Shown: positions 1-11,112 of the stretch, piece by piece
Layout of the letters: each line of letters opens with the position of its first letter
Numbering within the stretch: position 1 is the stretch's first letter
NCBI GenBank assembly: GCA_018340375.1
Contig: JAFFJZ010000002.1
Coordinates: 13,596,001 to 13,660,000, forward strand
Source of the DNA: Gonatopus flavifemur
Taxonomy: Eukaryota; Arthropoda; Insecta; Hymenoptera; Dryinidae
DNA: 64,000 bases
Direction of reading: 5' to 3'
Position numbers and translations under genes: made by a program
The notes under the pieces: generated by a model
Seen by the model: the letters and a program-made list of their open reading frames with translations, nothing else
Database searches by the model: none
What the model was told of the DNA's origin: nothing

Positions 1-310
1 AAACATGGCGAACCAACATCAACCCAATTTAAAACCGTTTGTTGGTTGAGAACCCACACCATGTTTCATAAAGAATGCCTATACAACAAGTGGTTCAAGA
101 TTGGCAAAAAATTAAGCTGCCAAGCATAGCGAACCAATATCGGCCCAATATTGAACCATTTGTTATTTGAGAATCTATACCACGTTTCGTAGGGAAAGTC
201 ATTACAACAAGTGGTTGAAGCTTAGCAAAACATTGAACTGTCAAGCATGGTGAACCAATATTAGGCCAATGTACAACCAATGTTTGTTTGAGAACCTATG
301 CCACATCTCC
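1..310. repeat. Tandem repeat, period 121 bp, about 2.6 copies
   Basis: The phrase catggcgaacca recurs with small changes at 4, 125 and 246, exactly 121 bp apart. Flanking phrases follow each time (acaacaagtggttcaag; gagaac-cta-accacgtttc). The array enters from outside the window and decays after 310. Units diverge by roughly 20-25 percent by eye. Confidence 0.8.
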
Positions 311-2164
311 ATATTTGTGATTTTCACAGAGTTGTACCGATATCCTTGTTAAAAATCTTATCATTTTCTATGGGAAATTTTTAGCAGGGATGGCATGAAA
401 AATGACATCATTTTTTTCTCCAAGAAGTATGTTTGAAGAATCAGGTTGAAGCATAGCAAAAGTTAATCGTATGAGACAAGCTCCGAAATACTCATAATAC
501 ATATATCATGAGACATTGGGCCATGCTTGGCATTGCATTCTGGCCCAATATTGAGTACCAAGCCTGGCACGAGGTTGTCATCTCAAGCTTTCACCAACCT
601 TGGGCCATTTTTTCTCATCATGGATTCTGGCCCAATATACGTCATAATTGAACCAAGATCGGGCCAAGCTTCGGCCATTTGTTAATTCCTATCTGGGTTG
701 CTCTTACATTAAAAAGAAAACATTTCAAAATACCCCAATCACATTTTGTTTAGTCACAGTAGCAATATTATATTTGATAGAAATATTTTTAACGTAATCA
801 AAAATATCCAGTCGAGCTTACATTTGAGATTACTTTTTGTGTTCGTGTCAAATAAATTTAGCCCTTACACACCTTTTTTCCAAAGAGAATGAGCAGATTC
901 ATTTCATGGGAAGATCTGCTGTCAATACAATGTCCCATTGATTGCGGAAAAAAGTTCTATCCAACCGAATGAAAACCAACTTTACAAATAGCCAAGCCAT
1001 CGTGCTCTGCATTTTTTGAAGTTACTGCAATCTTTTTAATATAATAAATAATCCACAGAAATTCTCACGGAATTCATGAAGGATTTTATCAAAAAATTGA
1101 CGAAAAAAACATGATAGTAAAAATCAAAATGACTTTTTTTTTATATATATAAAAAAGAAACGCAATATCGCGGTTGTTTGTTGAAGGAATTATCCCTGGT
1201 GCATCAGGGATGAAGTTCCAAAGTTTAACAACGCTTTTCAGCAGAAAAGCTGCACGAATAACAATAAGAATAGTACCAGGGAGAGAAAAATCGAATAGAA
1301 TTTATGAAAACAATATGCATACAAGAAAGGATGTAGAGAAATCAAGGAGTCGAAAAAGAAAAAAGAGCATGATAACTGAGCCCAGAGAAAGAAATCTAAT
1401 GATGGTTTTTCCATCTCTATCGACTCTGAAATACCTTTGTGGAGAGATAGAATGTGAAAACCCCTTTGACCACATCTTTGATGTTTTTTGGGGTGTAAAG
1501 ATCGTTGCCGGACAATATATTTCTCGAGTGAAGTATTCCAACATATTCACACAAGACTCATAGAGAAGCATCTCATCTGTCTCATCACATTTTTTGCCGC
1601 TGGAATGGGATCGATAAACTCTTGATATTATATTGTATCGCTATACACGAAAAATATGTATGCATACACGTGTCGACCTTGACATGTGTGAATTCACATA
1701 AAGAGTGAGAAACGGACAGAATGAGGAACAAAGAGATCCGATGATGGTATAACATTGATTATGTTTCTTATACGCCAACGCTTTAATCCTAAACCCTGTT
1801 TATAATGCAGAATAAAAGAAATCAATGTGAAAAAATCAAAATCTGAATAATGAATGAATGAGAACAAAAACATGTACATAATATGCAAAACAAGGACAAG
1901 AGATGAATAATAAGCTGTGGAGATGAATTCATGATGATATCGAAGATATAATTATAGAAATGTGAAAAAATGAATGCTCTTTTCACTGTAAAATAACAAG
2001 GAGTAGGAGAAAAAAGGCAAATGACGGCAAAATGCTGAGATGGAAAAAGCAACAAGTTTGTAATTAATCCTAAAGGTCTCCACAGGATTGAGTCTTGAAA
2101 ATGTGAAAACAGAAAGCGTTACGGGTCCTGACTGGAAAAGAGTTTCAAAGTTCAAGAACGGACA
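311..2164. other. No gene seen; degenerate repeat around 520-680
   Basis: AT-rich sequence with short open frames in both directions and no recognisable protein. The stretch 520-680 repeats words from the first array (ggcccaatattg, ccaagcctggca, gggccaagct) and resembles parts of 4190-4520 and 5280-5460, so it is probably a member of the same repeat family. Confidence 0.5.
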
Positions 2165-2757
2165 CCAGGCAGGATCCCCGGTGAGCTACGATATTCTAAT
2201 GATCAATTGTTTCAGCGATGGTTCGCTGGATGTTTTTTCGCGACTCTTAAGAAGATACAGATTTTGAGCTTCCGGAGTGGAGCCGCGTCTGGCATCGGTT
2301 TGTTGCCGACGTTTCGCCATCATTGCAGCTGGCTTCTTCAGGGCGGTATGAGCCTACGTTCCCTTCCGGAGGTTCTCATATAGGAAGGACCCGTGACTTC
2401 CGTGGGAGGGGCGGAGGATGGAGAGTAGGATGGGTGTTCTATTGTTTCTTACATTTTCTGTTTTTACATTTTTATTCTTATCAACTATTGCCTACTATTT
2501 CTATTGGTTATTTCTATTGACTATTTCTATTGCCTACGGACTACGTGACCGCGAGGGTGTCGTTTTAGGACTGTGGTCCACAAAGGATGAGATTATGTAT
2601 ACTCCACCGTCGCGATTGATGTTGTTGGGATATTTTCTTATTTCTAAGGCTTCTCTTATTCTTCTTTGGTCCTGGTATTTTTCTCGTACTAAGGTCCTGG
2701 TTTGGTCCATTTGTATGGTGTGTCCGGTTTCCATCACGTCTTCGGCTACGGCAGATT
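2165..2757 (-). mobile_element. Penelope-like retroelement, 3' fragment
   Basis: On the minus strand, 2534-2757 reads SAVAEDVMETGHTIQ, then REKYQDQRRIREALEIRKYP and NNINRDGG, ending in a stop. The R-I-R-E-A-x-E-I-x-K-x-P-x-N-x-N-R-D-x-G pattern is the conserved tail that follows the GIY-YIG endonuclease in Penelope-like elements. The reading frame begins abruptly near 2757, so the copy is 5'-truncated, as is usual. The sequence 2165-2533 would be its 3' non-coding tail. It is locally more GC-rich than its surroundings and contains a hammerhead-like motif. Confidence 0.6.
2283..2350 (-). ncRNA. Hammerhead-ribozyme-like motif in Penelope-like tail
   Basis: On the minus strand the core CTGAAGA (2335-2341) and GAAAC (2311-2315) are separated by a GCC/GGC stem with a 12-nt loop. 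A stem follows that can pair CGTCGG with CCGATG across a 7-nt loop. These correspond to the CUGANGA and GAAA boxes, stem II and stem III of a hammerhead. The position before the cleavage site is C instead of the usual U, and stem I is weak, so this copy may be inactive. Penelope-like elements are known to carry hammerheads. Confidence 0.35.
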
Positions 2758-3364
2758 AAATTAGTCGAAAAACGATAGATGATAACTTGAATCGCGAATG
2801 AATATTTCTATACTCTTTACTATACCGACTATAATCATTTTCCCTAAGATATACATTTATCATAATATGCAATCGAATTTCAAGATGCGCTTGAATAGAA
2901 AGCTAAACATAATAAAGCATACATTTTGGAATTTTAAAATTCATAATCAATTCTGATTTCAAGATTAGTGAAATTAATGCACAATAAATAACACGTAGTG
3001 ACTAAATTCATCAATAATCTTTAATTTTTACTCCAAATGAAAATTGAATACAATGCACCAAGAAACGAGACAAATGAAGATGAACATCAGAGTGGGAGTA
3101 TTTCAAATAAATGAGCTTATGAAAGAGAAAAAGGGAGAAACAAAAAGAGAGAGAAAGAGGAAAAGGGAAGAGTAGAACAAAAAAGGAGTCACGATACGAT
3201 GTGGCTAATCACTCCGTGAATGAACCAGCGAGTCCGTCTAAGAAGTCGAAAATGGGAATCCAACTCTTCGGTAATTACGTGTCTAAGGGTATCACCTGAA
3301 CTGTTTATAAGACCATTCTTATGAGTTCACGTACACGACTACGAATTCATCACACTGTGCAAAA
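2758..3364. other. No gene seen; AT-rich, purine-rich tract
   Basis: No open frame with recognisable similarity. A purine-rich run (about 3120-3180, many GA and AAAGAGA words) is the only visible structure. Confidence 0.5.
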
Positions 3365-3368
3365 TTAA

Positions 3369-4062
3369 GGGGTAACACCACAGTGGAATTTTAAGAAGAT
3401 CAAGAAAATTTGTTTTTGGTTTAAAGTACTCTTTGAGGACCCGAAAATGATATACCGTAAACTACAAACATAGGTCCGACTAAACACGCACGACTCAACT
3501 ATTACAAAAACTTTAAACGCGTTTATTTCAAAACAATATGTCGAAAGTCGGTGGGAGCTCTAGCTCCGCCAATTTTCAATCAATCACCTCGGGGTTTTTT
3601 TCATTGTATTCGTGATATGATTATCTAGTGAAATACCTACGGGTTTTTCGAAATATTGATATTTGCGTTTCTTATTCAACATTAAGTAACAAAATTTAGG
3701 GTGAAAATCCTAGTTTTTTCTTCAAACCGATGTCATTTCGTGGAAAATGCACATTTTTCGAAACGGATAGGTATTTCACTAGCTTTTGGATTACAGGAAA
3801 TAATTATTCTTGGTTCTGTGTTCTACGTCAATTCTGGACTGAGTTATTTATCCCACCGCGCGACCATGAATTTTCACAGTGCTCCAGTCATTCACCTGTC
3901 AAGTGGCCATTTTTCACGTTAAAATTCCATAAAAAAATTATTTTGTACTTTAATAATAGCGGAACACCTTCATGTAGTTCAATTTGGATAGGGACTTTCT
4001 AATTCTCGAAAAAAAAATCTGAAAAAGCGTTATTTTTGGAGAGTTCACTGTGGTGTTACCCC
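3369..4062. mobile_element. Non-autonomous TTAA-flanked inverted-repeat element
   Basis: A terminal inverted repeat GGGGTAACACCACAGTG at 3369 has its complement ending at 4062. TTAA flanks both ends (3365-3368 and 4063-4066), as with piggyBac-type insertions. Inside, ctagtgaaatacctacgg (about 3630) is inverted at about 3765-3782, so the element can fold on itself. No transposase frame is present. Confidence 0.75.
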
Positions 4063-4066
4063 TTAA

Positions 4067-5518
4067 GATTCTTGGCAATAAAAGACGAATATCTCGATCT
4101 TTCACCTTCATGTGGAATATCATTTGCGATACCGTTAATGAGCGATGAAAGGTGAATACTTATTCCCACGTAAAAATTTCTTGCTTGCGCCAATCCTGAT
4201 GATGAAAAATAGATAGGCGCAATGCTGACATCCAAGGCTTGGAAATCTATATCGAGCCAACGTTGACTGACAATTGACACAATTTTGCACCAATGTTGGG
4301 AATCATAATTTCCATTGATCAATCCATCATTGGCTCAAGATTGTGCCAATCATGGTTCATCGTTGTCCCAATATCGTTGATACAAGAGAAATTAACTTCA
4401 TACGAACAATTTCATAGCACGGCTGAATATTAATCCAAACGTTGACAACGTTTAGAAGAAATGAGTACCCAATGCAGTGCCAAGCCTGGTCAAAGCTTGG
4501 CTCAGGCTAGCCACGATCCTCAATTATACGTCTCCATACAAAAATTCCCGCGTCCAATGTCAAAGCGCCACCTTTCGGTATTGTTTCCAACGCTCGGTTC
4601 GTTTCTCGCAAGCGCTCAACGGACTATGCGGTTGATATATAAGCATCATATAACCTTCTGATTTGAAAATTCTTGTCTTCATCATAGGTCCTTCATTGAA
4701 GGAGAGATTTTAGCTGTGCAGACCCATGGACTCGTGGACATCAGAATTTGAATTATACTTGATGTAATTGATTTGTAAGGTAACCAGTAATCATTGAGTT
4801 ATATTAAACTTATAAACACATCTTGTATTGGATTAATCAAATAAGTTTCTTCGTTTCAATGTATACAGAGATTCTCTAGCTCTGGTTGCATAAAATATTT
4901 CAGGTTCGGGCTGTACTTCTCAACATGTGTGGAGGGGGGAAGCAATCGAGGTCGGGAATATATGACTCTGAATTTTTATTATATTTTTGCAATCGTTCAA
5001 CATAGAGTTGAACATCGGCACAACATTGGCTCAACGTTGGCGCGGGATTGTCGCAACGTTGAATCAATTTTGGCCGAATATTGGCTCAATACTATTATAG
5101 TATTGACTCAAATTTAGCAGTCAATATCATTTATGTGTAATAAATGATGGTACCTGCTTTAAATGCATAAAACATCTGACCATTGGCAGACCATAAAAAA
5201 ATTCGTCCATCAGTTTTGGTTTGTAATGAGAACAAGTATGATTCAATCTTGAATTTAGATCGAGCGTCAAATTTTGTCATGGGTTGCCAATGATGGCTGA
5301 TTTGACTGCCATAATCGTACCAATGTTGGTCCGTAATTAGCAGAATACATCAATGTAGCCTGTAACGATGTTATCATTTCAAGCTTGCACCTTGCTAACC
5401 GCCAAGGCTCGGCCAATCTTTGTTGCCAATCGTCAATTTTCACCTGGGTTGTATTGCACAACATTCAACAAGGGTGATATTCCAAATTGATGAAAAATAT
5501 ACTTATATTATAGTATGG
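4067..5518. repeat. Dispersed TTGGC/GCCAA-rich repeat region
   Basis: Words such as ccaatgttgg, ggctcaatattggc and gccaagcctgg recur at 4190-4520, 4990-5110 and 5280-5460. They share vocabulary with 1-680. The stretch 4520-4660 is relatively GC-rich and contains a TATA-like atatataag at about 4632, but no coding frame follows. No host gene is seen. Confidence 0.45.
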
Positions 5519-6455
5519 GGGCATTCCATACCAAATCGGCCACTTTTTGAAGTCACCCCTTCCGATATTGTTGAAAAATTTTTATGTTTTGGAGACCGAT
5601 GAAAAACGCTTTCATGATTTTTTTCAGATTCTTTTAGCTACCCATTTCCGAGATACCGATTTTTTTCAAAAATCGAGGTTTTTTTCTTCAAATGTCATAA
5701 CTTTGCGGAAAATACACTAATCGGGCTGGTTCTTTTTTCGAAGTGTTTGTTTTTAGATGGACTTTCAAGGAAAAACATAAATTTCTATTATTTATCAATT
5801 CCTTCATCGTTTATTTTGAGTTTTAAGCAAAAACACCGTTTTTTCGAAATGTTTGCCTCCTCCGATTTTTTTGAACAAATTCTCAAAAAACCTTGGATGA
5901 ATTTGGAAAATTTTTAGACCAGTCCGATCGTGGCTGAACGTTCCGTTCTATTGTTTTTCTCAATTCGAAAAATTGTTCTTTTTTTCCAACTATTATTTTT
6001 CGACTTAATTTGACGAATAAACATTTTTAAATCGGTCTATTTAGCTGCTACGAAGTTTCTTCAAACACTTCGCCTTTCAGAATATACTACTTCTCAAAGT
6101 TTTTCTTCTCATTCAGTAAATGGATTTTAAGAACTAACTAAGAACTATTTATAAGCTATCTTTATCACCTAAGAAAGGATAATAAACGATATTATTAATA
6201 ATAAATTCATCCGTATTTAAACTCCAAAGTAACAAGCAATATTTATTTTTTCTTACGTTCAAACAATTTGTGAATTTCAAATTCATTTGAGTTTGAGTAT
6301 TTTTTGATAATATAATTCTGATCCAGGCAGCATCAGGCCAAAAAAATCTGAAAAAATTCATGAAAGCGTTCTTCATCGGTCTCAGAAACAGGAAAATTTT
6401 CCAAAAATATCGGAGGGGTGACCTCAAAAAGTGGCCGATTTGGTATGGAATGCCC
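5519..6455. mobile_element. Long-hairpin MITE, arms over 100 bp
   Basis: GGGCATTCCATACCAAATCG starts at 5519 and its complement ends at 6455. Similarity between the arms continues inward through the gtcaccccttccgatatt and ggagaccgatgaaaaacgctttcatga segments (to about 5625 and from about 6350). The middle is AT-rich and has no transposase. Target duplications are not clear. Confidence 0.75.
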
Positions 6456-6716
6456 TTAGATAAATCGGATTATTGAATTAATTTTCATTTATATTGTCAT
6501 TCCCAATTGTCTTATGACAATTACGATGACAAATTAATATGACAATTAATTATGACAAATTACGATTTCGTTGAGATTTCCATCTAGTTTTATAAAATTT
6601 CATACTGTAAGGAAAAGAAAAATTTTCAATGGTTAACCCACTTTACAACCGAACGTAGTAGTCACATTTTGAAATAATGGAAAGGATCGAAAGTCTTTTA
6701 ATGGGTTTTTTTTATA

Positions 6717-7114
6717 CCCCGAGTCGAAAAACTTGAACGGTTTTAGGCCTCATATTTCGTTTTTAGACTGATTTTGTCCCGATTGTAGAATAATGCGGAC
6801 AAAAACAGTACTTTCTCATGATTTTAGTCTGAATTTCTCCTCGATCCCTTTTATTCGTTGAAGGAGAAATTCAGACTAAAATCACAGAAAAGTACTCCCG
6901 AGCAAGCGTTATATCAGCACTCGCTAGGCCCTTACAAGTTCCCCGCTAGCCACTAGACTCTTTCTAGTCCTTGGCTAGATTCTCGCGAGGCCCTAGACAG
7001 TTCCATGGATGACGTTGCTGGGGCTGTTTTTATCAGCATTATTAAACGATGAAAACAAAATTAGTCTAAAAACGAGATATGAGGACAAAATCGTCCAAAT
7101 TTTTCGATTCGGGA
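6717..7114. mobile_element. Foldback element, CCCGAGTCGAAA ends, copy 1
   Basis: The left end ccccgagtcgaaaaacttg is inverted at the right end (tttttcgattcggga). The arms share ttttagactgattttgtcc and acaaaaacagtactttctcatgattttagtctgaat with their complements. The same arms make up the element at 31699-32027, so this is a multicopy family. A GC-richer insert at 6895-7010 (cgctaggccc, gctagcc, ctagtcc) separates the arms. Confidence 0.7.
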
Positions 7115-7215
7115 CCAGGCGGAGAAATCTGATATAATTGTAGAGGAATTTTCCCGGCGTGAGAAAAGTTTCAAAATTATATATAATTTATATTCAATTC
7201 AATGCAGTTTATATA

Positions 7216-7660
7216 CAGGGTGGGGCATTTAAAGTGTCGCGGGCGTTTTTTCCAAAAATAAAATGAGATACGAGAAAATTTTTCGGACAAAAATTGTAGG
7301 GTATCGAGGGGGACATCCGATGGTGGCCTTGGCTTTGACCTCAAATCTCATCTTCAAGGGCATTCTGAGGTCAACTCTTGTTTTTTAAATAGCATCTCAT
7401 ATTTTTTACTGCAGATTTGGATTCTAGGTCAAAAACCAAGAAACTTTTGTCTGAACCATTTTCCTGAAATCCGCAAAGATGGCGCTCTAATCGATATTGT
7501 TCCATACTGAATCTGACATTAGAATAACTCGAAAACGAAGGGTCTTGGAGGAGAATGTTTCGGACAAAAGTTGTCTGATTCCAAGGGGGACCCCTTGAAC
7601 TGAAACGGAGGTGATGGGGTATAACAGACAAAACACAACACATTTCAATCGTCTACATCA
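7216..7660. repeat. Left terminal inverted repeat of the DD41D element
   Basis: About 445 bp, matched in reverse complement by 8858-9247. It includes the recognisable words atgagatacgagaaaattttt, gatggtggccttggctttga and gaatgtttcggacaaaagttgt. It has about 55 bp near its inner end (gattccaagg to ggtataacag) that the other arm lacks. Confidence 0.85.
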
Positions 7661-7671
7661 CTTGGATAATT

Positions 7672-8736
7672 TTAATGCAGTAGATGCTCAAAATGATGGC
7701 CTTCGACTTCAATACACATTTCAAAACGTTTTACAAAAGATTGCTGAACTCGTGCTAAAATATCTTCATTGATGCTCGCGCATGCATTGATGATTTGTTG
7801 ACGCATATCCTCAGGTGGAGTCGGTGCTTGTTGATAAACTGTATCTTTTATGTATCCCCATAAAAAAAAATCTGGAGAAGTAAGATCCGGAGAACGGGCA
7901 GGCCAATGAACTGGTCCACGACGTCCTATCCATCGTCCAGGATAATCTCTGTCCAATATTTCTCGAGCTGTGACTGCATAATGGGATGGACAACCATCGT
8001 GTTGATACCACATATTCAATCGTTCCTGAATAGGTATGTCTTCAAGTAATGTTGGAAGTACTTGATCTAAGAAATGTCTGTACTTCTCTCCATTTAGCGT
8101 ATCTGCAATGAAGTACGGTCCAATTACTCGAGATCGAAAAATACCACACCAAACATTCACAGCCCATTGTCTTTGATGCTCTACTTGACGTAACCATCTT
8201 GGATTTTCTGTCGCCCAGTAATGCATATTATGTCGATTTACTTGACCATGATTGGTGAACGTCGACTCATCAGAAAATAATATGTTGATGAAGTTGTTAT
8301 TGTGCATTTGCGCTAGACCCCATCGACAAAACTGTACACGATTTTCGAAATCATCACCATGAAGGTCTTGATGCAAACAAATGTGATACGGATGGAATTT
8401 GTGACGTTTCAGTATTCGAAGAACACTTCTTCGAGAAATTCCCGAATGGAGTTCAATTTCACGAGAGCTCACGTGTGGATTATTGGCTACTGCAGCTAAT
8501 ACATTAACTTCCGCATTTTCTCCGCTAACAGTTCTCATTCGATGTCGTTTTTCCCTTGTAACACTTCCCGTTTCTGAGAATAATTTTGTAATGCGTTGAA
8601 AATACCTAATGGATGGCGTTGTTCTTTCAGGAAATCGTTCTGCATACAAGTCATATGCCTGTCTGGGGTTCTTATGCACTTCACCGTAAATGTAGATCAT
8701 ATCGATCTTTTCAGAAACCGTGTATCGGATATCCAT
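7672..8736 (-). CDS. Mariner-like DD41D transposase
   Basis: A 354-residue transposase that would cut and paste its own element in the nucleus. I chose the Met at 8736 (MDIRYTVSEKID) because the 20 residues before it lack family character; the frame is open upstream to 8796. The N-terminal half is helix-turn-helix DNA binding (SSREIELHSGISRRSVLRIL). The DDE domain has first Asp in LFSDESTF, second in WYQHDGCPSH and third in SPDLTSPDFFLWG, with 41 residues between the last two. That is a DD41D spacing, not the DD34D of classic mariners. No stop or frameshift interrupts it. The gene lies centrally between the long terminal repeats. Confidence 0.9.
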   Translation of the reverse strand: MDIRYTVSEKIDMIYIYGEVHKNPRQAYDLYAERFPERTTPSIRYFQRITKLFSETGSVTREKRHRMRTVSGENAEVNVLAAVANNPHVSSREIELHSGISRRSVLRILKRHKFHPYHICLHQDLHGDDFENRVQFCRWGLAQMHNNNFINILFSDESTFTNHGQVNRHNMHYWATENPRWLRQVEHQRQWAVNVWCGIFRSRVIGPYFIADTLNGEKYRHFLDQVLPTLLEDIPIQERLNMWYQHDGCPSHYAVTAREILDRDYPGRWIGRRGPVHWPARSPDLTSPDFFLWGYIKDTVYQQAPTPPEDMRQQIINACASINEDILARVQQSFVKRFEMCIEVEGHHFEHLLH

Positions 8737-8857
8737 GATTTTCAATTTGTCATAAACCAAGTAATAATCAAATGTAACTGACAAACTGACTTTCAATATC
8801 GTGAATTTTCACTGAACCCCGTCGTTTGTTTACATCGCGTGAGCTCTGAATGGTGGT

Positions 8858-9247
8858 AATGTAGACGATTGAAATGTGTTGTGTATTGACAACTTTTGTA
8901 CGAAACATTCTTTTGCAAGACCCTTCGTTTTCGAGTTATTCGAATGTCAGATTCAAAATGGAACAATATCGATTAGAGCGCCATTTTTGCGGATTTTAGG
9001 AAAATGGTTCAGACAAAAGTTTCTTGGTTTTCGACCTAGAATCCAAATCTGCAGTAAAAAATATGAGATGCTATTTAAAAAACAAGAGTTGATCTCAGAA
9101 TGCCCTTGAAGATGAGATTTGAGGTCAAAGCCAAGGCCACCATCGGATGTCCCCCTCGGTACCCTACAACTTTTGTCCGAAAAATTTTCTCGTATCTCAC
9201 TTTATTTTTGGAAAAAACGCCCGCGACGCTTTAAATGCCCCACCCTG
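8858..9247. repeat. Right terminal inverted repeat of the DD41D element
   Basis: About 390 bp, the reverse complement of 7216-7660 minus about 55 bp. It starts atgtagacgattgaaatg and ends gccccaccctg before the TA at 9248. Confidence 0.85.
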
Positions 9248-9249
9248 TA

Positions 9250-9788
9250 TAAGACATAATCATGATATATACATTATATATAATTTTGAAAAGTTTTCCA
9301 TTCAGACTGTTGGAATTTGGGTCACATGAATTTCCAACGAAATTTCTTAGTTGATGTAGAACCAAATTCTGAAAAGAATCCCATTACAATTCTATCAAAT
9401 TTTTCTGCCTGAGATATCACCTCCGAACTGTGAAAAATGTGTATTTTTTGTAGTGATTGATCACAAAACGTTGGCACTACGATATTTCTTCGTTCACATC
9501 TATTTTTCTACTGGAAAAGTATTCCCAATAATTCTTGACCAAGGAGAAAGACCGAATTCTCCCCCATGAAACACGGAAACAATCGAGGGAAGAGTACGTA
9601 GTATTTTTGTGGAATATCCCCTTATGCAAACATGAAAATTTATTGGAAAGAATTGGGAAAATTGTTGATAAAAAGAGAATATCGTGAAAAATTAACAAAA
9701 TTCTACGTACATCTCTGAAAAATCTAGTTTTAGATTTGGAGTTGAATTTTGGAATTGATTAATACAGACGCGTTCAATTTATAAATCT
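9250..9788. other. No gene seen
   Basis: AT-rich sequence without recognisable coding or repeat structure other than the junction with the transposon on the left and a MITE on the right. Confidence 0.5.
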
Positions 9789-10030
9789 GCAGTGAAAAAA
9801 AATTTTATTTCAACCAAATAAATAGTTTATTTGTCCTCTCCCCATAACATATTCCTTGAAATTAATGAAATATTTAATCAAATCAGAGAATGGAATGCTT
9901 GCCCCAAATAAATTGGTCTTCTAAATAATTTATTAGCCACGAGTGATCAATTCTTGCATCCAATTGAATATTTAATTTCCGCAAATGAATATTTTATGAA
10001 GAGATGACAAATAAATATTTTTTCCAGTGT
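9789..10030. mobile_element. MITE family A, copy 1
   Basis: Left end CAGTGAAAAAAAATTTTATTT, right end with the inverted word aaatattttttccagtgt. The interior (ccaaataaatagtttatttgtcctctcc; aatattccttgaaattaatg) is shared with 30066-30307, showing a dispersed family. Confidence 0.7.
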
Positions 10031-10355
10031 GTGTAGTTTAAAAAACATAATCTGGAAAAACGTATTCAAAATTCTCATTAGAAAAATTATATCATAGATA
10101 ATTTTTACATGCTTTTGTTCTACAAGGCCTAAATCGTATCATCAGCCTTCCCGATTGATGTACAGCGCTCATGTTGCTTTTCTAAGCCTCTTTAACTTAA
10201 TCCGGACCTCTTCTACTACTGCTTCAAACAGTGATTTCTTTTCAAGCTCTATGCGCTATGCTTCTGTCTGCAGGCACATCACTTCTAAGACATCAAGACG
10301 TTTTTAAAGCCAGAAAATTTCCATTTTTTGAATATCTTTCAGTGACGTAACCCCT

Positions 10356-10560
10356 CACCGAAAGAAATTTAGAGTTAAATTTACTTTGGAATTAAATGAA
10401 TGGGGGAACATATATACTGACTCCTAAGGAAATTTACTGTAAAACATTGTAAATTTGATCAAGTTTCTATTGTTATGCCATAGTAAATTTCATGAGAAGT
10501 CAGTATATTCCTACATTCTTATAATTCCATAGTAAATTTAACTATAAATTTTTCTCAGTG
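10356..10560. mobile_element. MITE with CACTGAGAAA-type ends
   Basis: caccgaaagaaatttagagttaaatttact at 10356 is inverted at agtaaatttaactataaatttttctcagtg ending 10560. The arms extend through ggaattaa and actgactcct/agaagtcagt. About 205 bp, no coding capacity. Confidence 0.7.
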
Positions 10561-10659
10561 CTCAATTAACAATGACACAAACTCTGACCACACAATCAAA
10601 GTAATCATATTTCAGCTCTCAAAATTGAATGATTGAAATTGAAAGTTCATTCTAATAGG

Positions 10660-10899
10660 CACTGTTAGAAAAAATTTTTGAATTTCAGACACAAAATTTG
10701 GTAGCAATTGACACACACTTCTGTATATTGAATTCAAAACAGATTTTATGAGATTCAGACCAATTTTTGTATGAAAACCATTTCAAGATAATATTGTGTT
10801 TGAATTTCCATAAAAGTGTGGGAGATTCAATACAAAGATATGTGTGTTAATTACTTCCAAACTTTCGTATTAAAATTGATACAAATCTTTTTCACAGTG
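10660..10899. mobile_element. MITE with CACTGTKAGAAA ends
   Basis: Left end cactgttagaaaaaatttttg and right end caaatctttttcacagtg are inverted. Internally, the tgacacacacttctgtattgaat arm pairs with attcaatacaaagatatgtgtgtta. Its right end abuts the next element. Confidence 0.6.
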
Positions 10900-11112
10900 G
10901 GGTGCACTATCCAGAAGATGAACGATTCATAAAAGAAGTAACTATTATAAATTTCTGCTACACTTAAATAATCCGATTGTTTTCAGAAGAAGTTACTTCT
11001 ATTGCGAAAACACACAAATTATTCCAATGTAGCAGACATTTTTAATAATTACTTCTTTTATAAGTCGTTTATCTACTGATCCATTGTTCATCTACTGGGT
11101 AGTTCACCCTGT
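10896..11112. mobile_element. MITE with GGGTGMACTAYCCAG ends
   Basis: ggggtgcactatccagaagatgaac on the left and gttcatctactgggtagttcaccctg on the right are inverted. The inner arms cgattcataaaagaagtaact and aattacttcttttataagtcg also pair, as do tctgctacactt and aatgtagcaga. Confidence 0.65.

Larger units (their letters stand above)
7216..9247 (-). mobile_element. Complete DD41D Tc1/mariner-type transposon
   Basis: The ends CAGGGTGGGGCATTTAAAG at 7216 and the complement ending at 9247 are bounded by TA on both sides. The inverted repeats are unusually long: about 7216-7660 and 8858-9247. The right arm lacks about 55 bp that the left arm has next to the inner end (around 7575-7635). Both arms are very similar otherwise. 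The internal transposase frame is open, so this copy is young or only recently silenced. Confidence 0.9.

Noticed and set aside
1174..1563. 129-residue plus-strand open frame overlapping a minus-strand one
   Set aside because: Non-ATG start, basic low-complexity composition, no recognisable similarity.
4620..4660. TATA-like atatataag as a host promoter
   Set aside because: No coding exon or transcript-like feature follows; the surroundings are repeat sequence.
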